64,000 nt of DNA from Amphirosellinia nigrospora (taxonomy: Eukaryota; Ascomycota; Sordariomycetes; Xylariales; Xylariaceae), in NCBI GenBank assembly GCA_004123355.1, contig SCHM01000002.1:9025569-9089568 (forward strand). The letters are read 5' to 3'. Below are positions 21,465-34,800 of this stretch, piece after piece. The notes under the pieces are model-generated. The model saw only the letters and a program-made list of their open reading frames with translations. It did no database searches and was not told where the DNA came from. The first letter of the stretch is position 1. Each line of letters begins with the position of its first letter. A program made the position numbers and the translations under genes.

Positions 21465-24400
21465 TATAGAAGGGCTCAGAGGGTTATTATAGAAGAATCT
21501 CGGCTCGCTCTGTACACAAATTACATATACCAAGACAGGCAGGTAGGGTATGGCTGGGGTCATTCATGTAAATCTATATAATAGAATACAACTAAGAGGA
21601 CGCATGCATAGACAGGGCGCGCGGCTAGGTTTTGTGTACCCCTTTAAATGTTGTTCCAACTTTGGAAGAAGCCTTTAGTTTTAAGCTCAAACCACTTAAT
21701 TCACTCGCATCCCATTCCTCAAAGCATGTGCTACCTATACCAGCGTCTCCCCCGTTAAATAGTGAGCCGAATTACAATACGTATATGCCTATTGGCGCCA
21801 AAGCTGCCAGCACATAGCGCTTGTTGATTGGACAGACTTGCGCCAGGGGGGCGATCCAATGAATAGGGTAGGATTGACTGGATTTGAATGATCTTAAATC
21901 CGGATTAAGAAAAGGGTTAATTAAGTGCCTTGTACCAAGCGGCTAGGTGAGATATACCTAACTCTCACGAATCGATGGCGACAACAATCGCAACTAGGAA
22001 GTCAACAGTCACTGACAAGACACAACTCGGGCAATCGGAATACTCTACAACAACCATGTTGGTATGATGGTGATCAATTGGTAGTGCTAGCGCCACGTAC
22101 CAACGTTGTGTGGCATGATATGAGCAGAATATGGGCCTTGCGCATGGGAAGATATGGAATATCTTGGATATAGCTACGTTGATCCTTCAAGCTTTGATGC
22201 GCGTTCGTGTCGGTAGCTTGCACCTTCGTACATGCTGCTAGCCGTGACCATTGCTTATTTCACTGCCTAAGTCAGATTCACCGTGGCAGTATATATCTTT
22301 TCGCAGAATTGGATATGGCTACTGTAGATAACATCTTTGAATACGTAATCGGACGGTGTCAAGAATACCTTCTTGTCACTAGGTAGATCGTAATACTGTA
22401 GGGTTTTCCGTGGAAAAGGGGAGACCAGCTTCTTAATCTTATAGAGAGAGTTGTGACTTTGTACTTATGTCACAAGCGACAAGAAGTGCTGTGCATCCCT
22501 ATCCCCATTATTAGCTCGTTTCAAATCTTACGCCACGCGAGGGGACATGCGCTAGATCTAATAGCAAACGACGTTAAGCCTATTATGGGAAGATTTCTAG
22601 TCCGGGCAGCTCCAAGTCTGTCGTTTTCCGGTTCAGCGCTAGACTGCACCAGGGCAAGTGGGGACGCTGCTAGGCAGTGTGCCAAGCCCAATTCCATCAA
22701 CGGTTCCCCATCATCATCCCAGCAGCAGTCAATCCCACTGCGCGCGATTCTCGTTTCCTGCGTCTGCTCCGTGTCTGCGATCGAGGCCAGTTTTGCCCTC
22801 TTCCCTATTATCTTGAGCTCCTCTGACTGGATCGTTTGTTCATTGGTTCCTTTTCCATATCGCGCTCGTTTTGTCTTCTCCTCTTGTTGTTGATGTTGTA
22901 CGTCACTGCCGGTACTTGTACCTGACGCCTCTCTTTATTTTCACGGATAGATTATCTTATGCGGCAACGTAACCCGACGCCCAATCGAATATCCAAGCTG
23001 CATTAGCATCCTCGTAGCTCCTTATGCAAAGACCCTGAGTGCTCGAGTCGGCAGCTGCTCATAATTCCCGATCCAGGTTTTTTATTTGTTTTTGGCTTGA
23101 ACAGACACATCATATCGTCCACTCCCTCTTCGACAGACACGGCCCAGCGAGACTCTGTCTTAGACCCGCGCCGACACCGACCGCAAACGATTCAAATCGC
23201 ATTTGGAACTCCAACATACCCTTGCGCGCCGCTCGGATTCGTTCTATGCAGGGCGCAGAAAGTTGGTAGGCAGCTTGTTCTTTTCTTGTTTTTTTTTCTT
23301 CGTATGCACAACGGAAGCCTCTTGCGATCGGGCCACCCTGCGGCGAGCATTGAACAGTCGGTCCATTTCGGTTGGTCGACCACCGGCTGTGTCCTACAGC
23401 GCATATACAGGATACTTGTGAGACTTGAGTTCCTCGATCCCACCTATCACGTACCAACTGCGAAGGCGGACGCTGTAACAGGATAGACGATCTATTGGTG
23501 GTACTAGCGACAACGAAGTTACATGGGAAACTACCGCAGAGCGAACGGGATCATAAGGAGAATCCTTCGCCAACTACACTCCAGGGCCTCAGCCTAGGCA
23601 TTAAGGAGATCCGTGACAATCCCGGAAAGCAGATACATTGACTCGCCGTGACACTATCCACCTGCTAACCTAGGTGTCTTTCGTTCGTCACACTAGCAAA
23701 CAGCGGCCTACTCCCTCTCGCGGTTAATCGAGGCGTCTGCATGGTGGACTAACAGATGGTGTTCTTCGGTCTTCATTGCACGATTATCAAGAATAAACTA
23801 ACTATGAGTTGTAAAGACCTATAGGTGCTGATTATTCGTCGACATTTAAATTACAGAGATCGTCAACTGGTTCCATTTTACAATTCGTCGTTGCAACTAC
23901 CCGCCAGGGATATACGAACAGTGCATAGAGTGAAGGAGGAACGAGGTCGTACAGCATCTAGTGTCCAGACCCAGTATACAAACGACACTTCCATCACGCA
24001 TACGTTTCCATAACTGGAGCTGCACTTGGAGCTGCACTGGGGCATACCGAGGCGATCTGATTTAGCCAGTATCCTTCCATCTCGCGAACCAGTCGAGCCA
24101 GACTCAACCCACTTGCTACTGCATTGGAATATTTGGTAATCAGCCGGTATCGACTATCTTGGACTCACAAGCGTCGTGACGCTTCCCCCCAGTCGGTTTC
24201 CGTCGTATTCGAGACGGCCTTACGGGCGGGACAAAGAAGTGTGACGAAGTGCAACCGCGAGCCGCAAATCTCCGAAGCTCCTACGACCTTGGAACGCGCT
24301 CGCTGTTTGGTATATCTGCCAACTTACCAGGATTGTTCTTGATCGCCCTGCATTGATATTGCCCGCTTAGTATAGCAGGTGTATGCAATCTGCGCCTACC

Positions 24401-24477
24401 GCCGTCCTCTCGCGGTAAACGCACCTACCTGTCCTCGAAACCCAACTGTTTGCATGCTTGCAAATTAGCTTGGAAAG
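21465..24477. other. Long intergenic region upstream of the septin gene
   Basis: 3 kb without a recognised gene. The open frames at 22453-22893 and 23097-23486 (plus) have no family match and odd composition. The stretch 22600-24470 is pyrimidine-rich and may include the septin 5' leader. A short direct duplication of TGGAGCTGCACT occurs near 24013-24037. Confidence 0.4.
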
Positions 24478-26097
24478 ATGAGCCAACAAACCCCCCCTCG
24501 TCGATCAAGCTTTGGGAATCTGCTTAGACGTAGTAAGTCTGGCGAATTTAAAGGTGGAAGGAAGACTTCACAACCCCAACAGAGAGAGTCCGTCCCAAAC
24601 TCCCCACCTCGCCTACCAGCTCTCTATAACGGTTCCCAGCCTCAACCTCTCCAAACCTTTGAAGGCGAGACTCGTCCCGACTCTCTTGCCATAGTCTCCG
24701 GGAAAGCAGATCACTCATTTCACCACCAACCCCCACGTGCTTCGATTGATCCCGGGCGACCATCTATGTCTTCCTCTGTCGCACGGCCTCCAGTTCCGCC
24801 TGTTCCGAACGGTGGCTGGGTCGATCCCTACGCTCGCACAGAGAGCATGACGAACCGTGGCCGATATAGCTATGCGAGCAGCGCCGTCAGTGCCGTTAAT
24901 AACCCAAGAAGGGTTCGTAGAAGGAAAGATCCAACTCCTTTTAAGTACGTAAACACCGTTCCCTTCCCGCCTCAAATGGCCTAGTTAACTGATCCTCCGT
25001 AGCATTCTAATCATAGGCACTCGTGGCTCAGGCAAGACCTCATTCCTTGAATTTCTCAAAACATCTCTTGCCCTACCAGCCAAGAAAAGATCTCAGCGAT
25101 CGACCGAGATTGAACAAGAGGTCACTTCTGGGGCAACACCGTCCGGGAACTTTATACCTCACTATCTGGAAAGTGAGATTGATGGCGAACGTATAGGATT
25201 GACTATATGGGATTCAGAGGGCCTGGAAAAGAATGTCGTGGATCTCCAACTACGAGAGATGTCCACATTCTTGGAAGGAAAATTTGAGGAAACGTTTGCT
25301 GAAGAGATGAAGGTGGTTCGATCACCAGGCGTACAGGATACGCACATTCACGCTGTTTTTCTCATTCTTGACCCTGCTCGTCTCGACCGTAACATTGCCG
25401 CCGCTACCAGAGCAGTTCCCGGCATTAACCATGGTGGAAAACATGGTATTGACCTGGGACGTATCATTGGCGGTCTTGACGAGGATCTTGACTTGCAGGT
25501 TATGCGCACACTGCAAGGCAAAACAACAGTGATTCCGGTCATATCTAAAGCCGACACTGTCACAACGGCGCATATGACGTTCCTCAAGAAGACGGTCTGG
25601 GCCAGCCTCAAGAAAGCTAACTTCGACCCCTTAGAAGCACTAAGCTTAGATGAGGAAGATGAGTCTTCGCTGGACTCTCGCAGAATCGACGAGAACGAGG
25701 AGTTGGCGACAGAGGTAGATGAAGTGGCAGCCGAGTCTGGCAGTGAAGAAAACGAGGTAGCTGAAGGCGAAGATGGGTCATCTTCCGCCTCGAAACAAAG
25801 ATCAAACAGCTCGATCAACCAATCCAAAGTATCGAGCGAGGACAATTCTAATGAGCTACCTCTTTTGCCTATGTCAATCCTCAGCCCTGATCTCTATGAG
25901 CCCGGCGCCATTGATCGGAAATTCCCTTGGGTACAGCAAATCCTTACGACCCAGACCACTGCGACTTCACTCGTCTAAGAGATGCTGTTTTTTCTGAGTG
26001 GCGTAGTGAACTGCGTGAGGCTAGCCGTGAGCAGTGGTATGAAGGCTGGCGAACTAGCCGACTCAAGCACCGGAACCCTGCGAATCGACGCCGTTAG
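24478..26097 (+). CDS. aspE: Septin, AspE-type (filamentous-fungus class)
   Basis: GTP-binding cytoskeletal protein of the septin family, non-core class found in filamentous fungi. Exons 24478-24944 and 25003-26097, about 520 residues. A Ser/Pro-rich basic N-terminus of about 155 residues precedes the G domain: P-loop GTRGSGKTSF, switch II-like IWDSEGLE, and the G4 motif ISKADT. After G4 there is an acidic Ser-rich insertion of roughly 90 residues (LSLDEEDESSLDSRR onward) before the GAIDRKFPW and FSEWRSELREASREQWYEGW blocks. One missing G at about 25928-25930 (TGGG) shifts the frame; without it the ORF ends early at 25978. Intron ends and phases match. Confidence 0.85.
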
Positions 26098-27361
26098 GCA
26101 TTGCGACAGGATTCGCAAGGTCGCCCTTTGTTGTTTAAGTAAGACGCCAGAGCGCATTTTCAGCGACTTCTGTCCTTCTCAGGTTCCACAAACTTTTCTC
26201 GATTTGCGACACCCGCAACAATACCCCTTGATTGTTCTTTCTTCTATTCCCCCAGCATTTCCTGAACAACCATTCACTACGTACGAACAAAATTTTTACT
26301 TTTCCGATGGTCTTTAAATAAGAGGATAAAGACCCCCGCAGGTGACGGATCTTTCTAGTCGGGTCCCAGGGAAGAAAAGATACAAATGAATGACACTTTT
26401 GGAGGCTGATGCTATGGAACCTATCTACCCAGCATACCGTAGATTTGTCGGGGCAGAGCAAAATAGTCTTCAGAGTGCGCCGCTGTTATGTATCTATCTT
26501 ACTCCTTAAAAATCCCTCGATGGGGGGAGTAATGGTCGAGTCTAAGCCTAGTATTATTGCTGAAGGAGATATTGTACTCCCCAGTCCTGTAACCCGCCTA
26601 GATCTCATGAGGTCATCCTCATGCTTCATCGCATATATTCTTGTGTCGGCTCAGGTACTATGCCGCTGTATATTGTCACCATTATTTTCATGTTGTCTTC
26701 TCTACCTTTGTATGCAGAGCCATTGTCTCTTTTACTGCAACCATCATGACTGCTATCCCGATGTATTTGATCTATTTATGATATTCGTAACTGTAGTCCT
26801 ATAACATAGTCTAGTGGCTTGGGCCATCCAGACTATACATGTATCGAAATTCCTTAGAACCGAAGGCGATGTTGCGTCTGCTTGATATTGATCAAATAAC
26901 TGAAGCTGTCTTGCTCACTATGTATACGCTGTCAGAGTTTCCGTTGCAAAAATTTTAATACGCTCTTCGTAGGGAAAAAGTGGGAAACACCCCCCCTTTT
27001 TTGAATCAATAACTGATAGCTCTAGTCCACTTTCTTCGCCTCACAAATGCCTTATTGGTTCTATCATTCCAAGTCTAAAGATTTGGCACAAATATCAACT
27101 AATTATGTGATCGATAAAGTGAATTATCAAATACACTCCCAACACATTATTCAGCTATCACGTTCTCGATAGTTGATTATATATATGACAGTTGGACAAC
27201 CCAACCAATTCCATAACGTAGAACGGCCTCTCGGCCGAATGCACACGCACATAACGATACTCTCAAAGTGGGTTGTCAACCACAGTGTGGTGTATTCGAA
27301 GGCTCAGGAACAATTCTAACTCTTAAATTAAGGATAACCACTGGTTTAATCAGAGTTTGGC
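26098..27361. other. Intergenic, no gene seen
   Basis: About 1.26 kb, AT-rich toward 27.2 kb. ORFs at 26409-26804 (plus) and 26135-26461 (minus) overlap each other and match nothing I recognise. Confidence 0.4.
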
Positions 27362-28824
27362 CTACATGGCCATCGCCTGCCCAGGAAGCTCTGAAACCCA
27401 ACCATCCGTGTCTTCCACGACGGTATTCTTGACAGCACACTTGTTCATCTCTTCCACCGTCTGGGTCTTTAATATGCCCTGCATGCCCGGGCTCCCACAC
27501 GCGTGGAACATGCATGTACTGTTCATGGCTCGCTGCAAGCTATCGCCCTTCCACCCGAACATGTAGTCCTGGAACAGTCAGCGTCAATTGGTGCTATTTG
27601 TAGCTGATATGTGAGGGCCTTGGACGATTCTAGGCAACGTGTTGTCGCGAGAAGGAAAGCTCGGGTTCTGAAAGTTTCTAATTGCAAGAGGGAAATTGTT
27701 CCAAGAATTGCTTACTGCGTGTGTTCCGTATCCCTTCCCGTCCATAAACGACCACACAAATGGCTGTGATCCATCTTTTGGCCACATGTCTTTGAAGGCT
27801 GTGGTATCCCACATTGTTTCGTAAGCGAGCTGTGGCACGCGGACCGGATGAGAGGCAGGGCAGGGACCTGCTTCTCGGAACTGACCCCTCGTCGTGCTAA
27901 ACATGTGAGACTGGTGGTCCGGACTATCGAGGTTCACGCCGTCCCAGCATGCAGGGAAGTGGTGGATTGCCATTACTAGGGCACGCAGAGTAAGCAAGCG
28001 TCATTTAAACGGCACTCTAAACCATATGAAACTTTTAAAGCATCCATTCCGGCCTGGAAAGGGATATTTATTCTTAAAAGCCCTCTAGATAAAAAAGAAA
28101 TGGCTGAAGACTACTCACTTCCTGCGGGGCATGGCTCATCCGGTAATTCAGCCGTCTCGTAACCTCTAGTCAGGATAGTTTGCAGGCAAGTATATCGAAG
28201 CCCTGGCTGGGCACTTGAATTGGTGATGGAGGTAGTGGTTGGAGAGCCGACTGTCATCCTGAAGCCCTACACACCATGCTCATTAGCCTCCCATTTACCG
28301 CTACTCGAGGTAGAGATATATGCAGCGTACGGGTTGAAATGCGGTGATATATTGGTCACCATTGCCTGAGAGATCCTTTTGGCTGTAGTAGATTGTCATC
28401 CCGCCCTTGATATCTGGAGCATCTTGGCCCTCGTAACCCAGCTGGGCATTTGGGTACTGCGGAACTCTCTTGTAAGAACCGTTTTCATGCTTAAAATACA
28501 AAACCTGTCGACATGTTAAAGCTGCAAATTAAAAGCAAAAAAAAGCGAGATGATATGAATGTAACAGTAGTAGACTGACCGCCGTCCAGTAATTTGAAAA
28601 GTCCTCAGTGTATGCGCATGTTGTGCAGCTGCCTTTCTCGCCAATGTCCCCTGCATAGTCGCGTTGAAGGCATTTCCGCCGACGATTTGGTGGACGTGAG
28701 CTGAAGGGATCTGGCCCGGCTCGACGACCGGATCTAAGCGCTGGATGGAGACGGACGAGCATCCGAACCGAAGACCAGCCTGGGAGAGCCCAGCTTGCAA
28801 GACGAGGGGGTAGATGGCCTTCAT
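27362..28824 (-). CDS. Secreted DUF1996-domain protein
   Basis: Five exons: 28580-28824, 28331-28504, 28119-28266, 27716-27975 and 27362-27568, giving about 344 residues. The domain is recognised from LRFGCSSVSIQRLDPVVEPG, HVHQIVGGNAFN, CTTCAYTEDFSNYWTA, GGMTIYYSQ, FPACWDGVNLDSPDHQSHM, GPCPASHPVRVPQ, DGSQPFVWS and DYMFGWKGDSLQRAM. DUF1996 proteins are secreted or cell-surface fungal proteins, often linked to WSC domains; no activity is established. Here there is no WSC domain. The N-terminal 16 residues may be a weak signal peptide. One G is missing from the GGGG at about 28648-28651. Introns are 60-150 bases with normal ends. Confidence 0.85.
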
Positions 28825-30675
28825 CCTCGCTGGAATAGGGGACGGCCCCTTACTGTTTGTTAACCTTGGTGATGGCCGTTGTTGGCTTGGGATAACGAAT
28901 TTATTAGCATCGCGCTACAGCGTAGTGCCGGATCATCGAGACTTATAAAGAGTATGGATCCGGGGCTGTAGATTAGGTAGGAGAAATATGCCGCCGCTCA
29001 GTTGATAATATTGCCAAGATAATATACGTCTTTTAACGAGGTATCCCCAAGACTAGTCACTAGGCGCAATATAAATTAACCTATCCGACGAAAGCGATGC
29101 CAGAAACCGGGGCCCGGATAATTCGCATCAATGATAATTCCAATTGCCGATTCGTCAGTGCACCACCTCATATATATTATGGCATATCGTATCGTTTGAA
29201 TAGTCTGCTTAGTTAGTTGTTGTTTGCCGCGCTGGTCCTCGTAGTTGCATAATGGAAGAAAGGGGGTGTATACTATTATGTAATGACACCCCTATTATGA
29301 CTTCGACACTACTCCCGTTGGCGACATGGTATATACGAAGCTTTCAAAAGCGTTAGTACTTTTGGCTTTGATAAGAACAGTCAGCTATTTGATCCTTTGA
29401 GAGTGAGATATCCCACTCGTTATGATATAGAATACCCAGTCAGAACAAGCTTATAGCCAAATCTGTACTTCTATGTATCTCTTCTTATCGGCACAAGTCA
29501 CTTCTCTTACGAACTTTAATTTCGAATCCCTTGAATATGTCAGGTAATAGAATGATCGAGGAAGACCTTGTTCTTACTTCATAGGACCCCTTGATAATTC
29601 CAATAAACGTGTGTAACAAAGTCGCAGCACACACGTAGACAAAGGGGGCTATCTCTATATAGCGACGTCATATTCATAGAGGTAGGTAGTGTTAGAGATC
29701 TCCACGCTGCAACAAATACAGATAAATACCCCATATATCACAGGGTGTCACAAACGGAAATGCGCCACTATACTGTAATATTCTAGGTATAAGGCTTTAT
29801 TTAAAGGCCTTGGATTCCCTTATTTTTCGGATCTCCTGAACTGTGTAATTGAGCTCTATGCTGTATTACTTCGTAATCAGTTTTACAGAATTGGCCTAGG
29901 GTACCTGTGACTCTATTACTCATCCAATACTCGACGTAGTCACTCAGGATGAAGGGGAAGCTGCTGACCAAAGTGAACGCAGTATATTGATAAGATCCAA
30001 AACACCGAAATGCCCAAAGTGTGTGTCTGGCTAAGTACAAAAGAGAAATACAGTGAAGGGAGTCTGGTGTTTTTAACCTATCGTTACCCCTGTTATTTTG
30101 CCCCTTTTTCTCCTGGGCCTACTTTGCCTTGGTAATTCACTCGCACTACTTTAGTACCTCCTTCGCTAAAAACGAAGGTATAAAGAGAACAGATGATTTG
30201 TATATTCAGATCTAAAATTACTAAAAACTATTGTATCTTACACGTTTGACAATAAGGATATCGCTTGATTTTTGGGGGCAGGTTGTAAGGTGTGAGGGGT
30301 CCGATGGGCCCACACCAAGAGGTAGGCAGACATTTGTTGTGCAGGTCAGCCATAGACTTAGCAAGTATATCATTATTTAGACCTCCCTCGTACTAACTGC
30401 GTTGTCTAAACTCCATGATGACCATCCAGAAACTTATAGAAACCATAAACCCTTATAATTCTGGCCGAACGATTTAAGGCAGAACACGGCACCCTAATAG
30501 CCCGTTTGCCGTCATTCTCACATCCCCACCAACATTTCGCACAGCAACTTTCCCGGCTATTCCCGCCACCAAGCACAGTTTACATACGACACGTTCAAAT
30601 TCAATATTGGAATATTTAACTGTCTCAAGAGCCCTCAAAGAACTCTCCGTGTCTCTGACTCTGGAATTACACACC
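28825..30675. other. Intergenic, no gene seen
   Basis: 1.85 kb of AT-rich sequence with no supported ORF. The last 200 bases are the leader of the metallophosphatase gene. Confidence 0.4.
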
Positions 30676-31698
30676 ATGTCCACCTTCCCGCCGCAGTTCC
30701 AGGTCTTGTCAGACCTTCACCTCGAGACACCCATATCACGACCACTCTACCGGACATTCCGGCTCTGTGTCAAGGGGAGCCATGTATTCATGCTTGGAGA
30801 CATCGGGCTTGTGCAGGACGACGCACTCTTCAGCTTCCTCCGAGACCTGCTGACCAAGACGCGCGGTAGCCGGTTCTTCTATGTCCTCGGCAATCACGAG
30901 TCATACAGGATCACGTTACCCGGTGCCGTGGCACGGCTAAGGGCGTTTGAGACAGAGGCCAGAAGCCAGTATGGAGGACGCTTCGTCTTTCTGAACCGGG
31001 ACCGCTTCGACGTGGATGCGCATACCACGATTCTCGGATGCACATTGTGGAGCGATGTGCTCCCGCGGCAAGCTGCCGAAGTCAGCGCGCGTCTGACCGA
31101 CTTCAAAGAATCGGAGGGCATCCGCGATTGGACGCTCGAAAGCCACATGGAAGAACACAGGAAAGATAGAGACTGGCTGAACAGCCAAGTAAGAACGCTG
31201 GAAGAAACGGAACCGCAACGGCAGATCATCATCGCCACTCACCATTCGCCAACGCTCGATCCGAGGGCAGTCGACCCCGCGCACCAGAGCAGCAGCGTAT
31301 CCTCGGGGTTTGCGACGGACATGTCGAAGGATCTTTGCTGGACGTCTGCAGCGGTCAGGCTATGGGTATTCGGCCACACACATTACAACTGCGGCTTCCG
31401 CGATGAGGCTACCGGCAAGTTAGTCGTTGCGAACCAGAGGGGATACGGACATGCAGAGATCCGAGAGCTTCTCATTGAAGCCGACGCGAACGGTTTCGAT
31501 ATCGTTGCGTCGACGAAGGATAATACAACAAATGCCAACCACCAGATTACACATCAAGCGTCCAAACCCGCAAATCCCGCGACTGCCGCCAAGCTTCACC
31601 GAGCAACTGATCCAACGCCAAGAATCAGAAGACTGTGGACGCGCGTGACGGAACGAACGAACAAAACCCCCGTAACTAACTCCGACCTGGGTAGCTGA
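30676..31698 (+). CDS. Calcineurin-like metallophosphoesterase
   Basis: Single exon, 340 residues, intact. Metal-binding motifs of the family appear in order: SDLHLE (D-x-H) at the N-terminus, LGDIG, VLGNHES, ATHHSP and VFGHTHYN near residue 235. The substrate is not predictable; such fungal proteins are usually annotated only as metallophosphatases. No signal peptide, so probably cytosolic. The start is the ATG at 30676 because the metal motif follows within 15 residues; an upstream in-frame start at 30607 is not an ATG. The C-terminal 50 residues are Thr/Asn/Pro-rich. Convergent with the esterase gene, stops 153 bases apart. Confidence 0.88.
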   Translation: MSTFPPQFQVLSDLHLETPISRPLYRTFRLCVKGSHVFMLGDIGLVQDDALFSFLRDLLTKTRGSRFFYVLGNHESYRITLPGAVARLRAFETEARSQYGGRFVFLNRDRFDVDAHTTILGCTLWSDVLPRQAAEVSARLTDFKESEGIRDWTLESHMEEHRKDRDWLNSQVRTLEETEPQRQIIIATHHSPTLDPRAVDPAHQSSSVSSGFATDMSKDLCWTSAAVRLWVFGHTHYNCGFRDEATGKLVVANQRGYGHAEIRELLIEADANGFDIVASTKDNTTNANHQITHQASKPANPATAAKLHRATDPTPRIRRLWTRVTERTNKTPVTNSDLGS

Positions 31699-31851
31699 AA
31701 GCCGCTTTTAGCGCTTGACAATACCCAGTATTTCTGGTCAATAGTGGGATCTGTGAAGTTGATGGAGTAATATATTCCTAAAAAACATTAAATTTATACT
31801 TGACATTACAGTGGTATTTCTCATGACGAATTCCTTCCTTTCCATTCATCA

Positions 31852-34800
31852 TCAAGTGACAACAGCAGCACCAAAGACACCATTCTGGACCGGAGCACCG
31901 ATGCTATCCTTCAAATAGCAAGCACTTCCCGCCAAAGCAACGGACATGCATCCCTCGCGCTTCGCACATATCTCGAGACAGGATGTGAAGTCTGCGACGT
32001 AAGCCGGATTGGGAGCGGGCATGTCGCCGCCGGCATGGTCGATACCGCACTGCACGTTGAAACGCGTCCCCGTCGACGCCGTGTATGTCTTTCCATCATC
32101 GGCAGGGCAAGTTATAGCTGTTGAGGATGAAGTTGGACGAGGTGTTGTCGAGACGGTCGAGGTGGTGATGGTGGTGATAGTGGATGACGCAGCCGACGCG
32201 AGGCGCGCACCCCAGATTCCATTGTAAACGGCCGCATTGAGTTGAGATTTGAGGTAGCACGCGTTGCCCGAATAAGCCAAAGCGACACACCCGGCAGTGT
32301 TGGAGCAAGCTTCCACGCAAGCCGCGAACGTGTTCGCTGTCAAGGCCGCGAGATCACCGCCAGCAAAGTCTTTGCCACACTCCACCACGAACGTGTCGCC
32401 GTCGGCTGCTGTATAGGTGGTCTGGTTCGAGGCAGGGCAGGAGATGGCGCTGAAAGCGGGAGCAGGTGTGGCAGTCCCCGTACTGGTCGTCGTGGTTGCT
32501 GTCGCCGCCGACTTCAAGACGGCCCCTGAAACCGCATTCTTCACCTCTGCTCCTATTGAGCCTTTGAGGTAGCAGGCACCGCCAATATGCGCCAAAGCGA
32601 TACATCCATCCCGGGCGGCGCACGCTTCTAGACACTCCTGGTAGGAGCCGACTCCGAGACTTCCGATGTCTCCTCCAGCATGGTCGGTCCCGCATTGCAG
32701 GAGAAACTCTTCTCCGTTAGAAGCCGTGTAGGTCTTTCCATCCGAGTTTGGGCAGTTTACTGGCGACGATGTGGCTGAGGAAGCCGCCGTAGTAGTGGAG
32801 GGCGTGGGTGTTCCGCCAACTATTCTAGCTCCCCAAACGACTCCGTTAGGATTCGGGGCCCCTACGATTCCCTTGAGATAGCACGACGTGCCAACATACG
32901 CGACCGCATTACAGCCGATAGTAGAAGCACAGGCATCAATGCATTTCCCAAAGGTGTTGGCATTGAGCGCACCGATGTCGCCGCCCGCATAATCAATACC
33001 GCAATGGACTTCGAAAGAGGACCAGCGGAGCGATAGGTGGAATTGTCGTCAGAAGGGCAAGCTGGCCCATTTGCAGGATTGGTAGTAGGACTAGTCACAA
33101 TCGTGGTAGTCGTAGTCGTAACCGGTTGCCCAAACTGGACGGCAGTGCCATTGAGCGCATAGAGGGTAATTCGATTGCCAGCGCCGCATAACTGAGAGTC
33201 ATCTCCACCGCAGGACATAGAACAATCCGTCTCGCTCGTCTTCGTGTTACCTGGCGTGACGATGTCACCACAGTAGCACTCTGTGGAGTATTCGGTAGCA
33301 AAGTATTTGTACCGCTGCAGGAGGTCGCGCAAACCCGTTAGTCATATTAGCTGACGGAGCTGACTTGGACACCAACGCACGAGACGGGTTGGAATCCAAA
33401 TAGCAACCCGCATACTGATAGCTGCCAATGGTTGGCGGGGCACGGGGTGGAATCGCCAGGGACGGAGCTGATGTCCCCCAAATAGAGAGACGAGAGTTTG
33501 TACCGCAAGTCTGGGTATTGTTGCCAGGACAAGTCATATAGCAGCTGCGGTCTAAAACTTGCTGCGTGGTTGCGGCCACAACGTTACCGCAATAGCATTC
33601 CAACCATACTCCATTCCAGCCAGCTTATAGCCCTTTTGAGCGCATGTGGAAGTACATAAGTCGACAGTGTTCGCGGGGTCACTGTAGGCAAAGAGCCCGA
33701 GTGCCCGCGTAGACCCTCCGTCAGTCCAGCATCCCTGGTAGGTCATGTTATTGTATGTACCGCTGGGTTTGTTCGTGGCGGCTTGCTTGCAGGTTGCATT
33801 GGGCAGAGGGCTGTCGCCTGGAGCCTGACGAGGGCAGTAGGAATCAGTAGACCTAGACAGATCTCCGTTGAAGTTGTCATTAAACAACCGAGCAAGCCCG
33901 GCTGAAGACGCGAAGGCGGCACCGGCATCGTGACCAGCGTCGATGTAGTCTATCGTGTCGCAAGCAGGATCAGATGTCCCGCTGCAGGTTGGCGGAAGCT
34001 GGCAATGAAATTGAAGAATCGTTCATCGCGATTGCCTCCCTGGGAGAAGGGTGCGCAGTCGCTTGAGTCGTCTCCAAAGTCCTGAAGGGAGCGTAGATAG
34101 GCAATGGACTTGGACTGATAGTTTGCCCGCACAGCATCACCTCCTCGTGCAATTAGATCTGTGTTGTACGACGGAGTGTAGTTTGAAATGCCTTCACGCC
34201 AATCATTATAAACGAGCATGTGGAAGAATCCAGGGGCCGCGACATGTTGAACCAGAGCCAGCTGTTCGGATTCCCGACCCAGTAGGTAAGTCGAGTCTTA
34301 CCCAAGGCGCTGCTGAGGTCTTTGCTAACGGATGCGTAACGCTGCGCTGTCTGCGCCCCAGCCGAGTGGCCAGCAACGACGATCTGGTTAAGGTTGGGGT
34401 ATAGAGTCTTATTGCCGAAATATTGGATCATCTGGTCCAGACAGTCATACGAAGACGTGGCGGTCTGCGTCCGTGGGTACTGATTGTTGTCTCCCGACAT
34501 CCACCCAGAGCCTTTCCATACCAACGCATTCGATGTAGACCCGTAACCGCCGGCCGGAGCGGTATCATCCCAAGGATAGCCTACGTGCTTGTCGGATCCG
34601 GTCGGAAACATAGGGGCTGTACTGCGTTAAAAAGAGCGGCCTAGGCGGGGTGGAGGAGAGTCACGAACCTATGATCTGGGTGTTGGCAAAGTTGGCAGGT
34701 CCATTTGTATTTTGTGACAGCGCAGATAGGGCATTTGACATATATGTGTCTGGGTCCCTGTTTAATCCGTGTATGATGAGAAGTACCCTCTTCACATCGG

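Noticed and set aside
23097-23486. 129-codon plus ORF upstream of the septin gene
   Set aside because: Overlapping open frames on both strands, odd composition and no family similarity.
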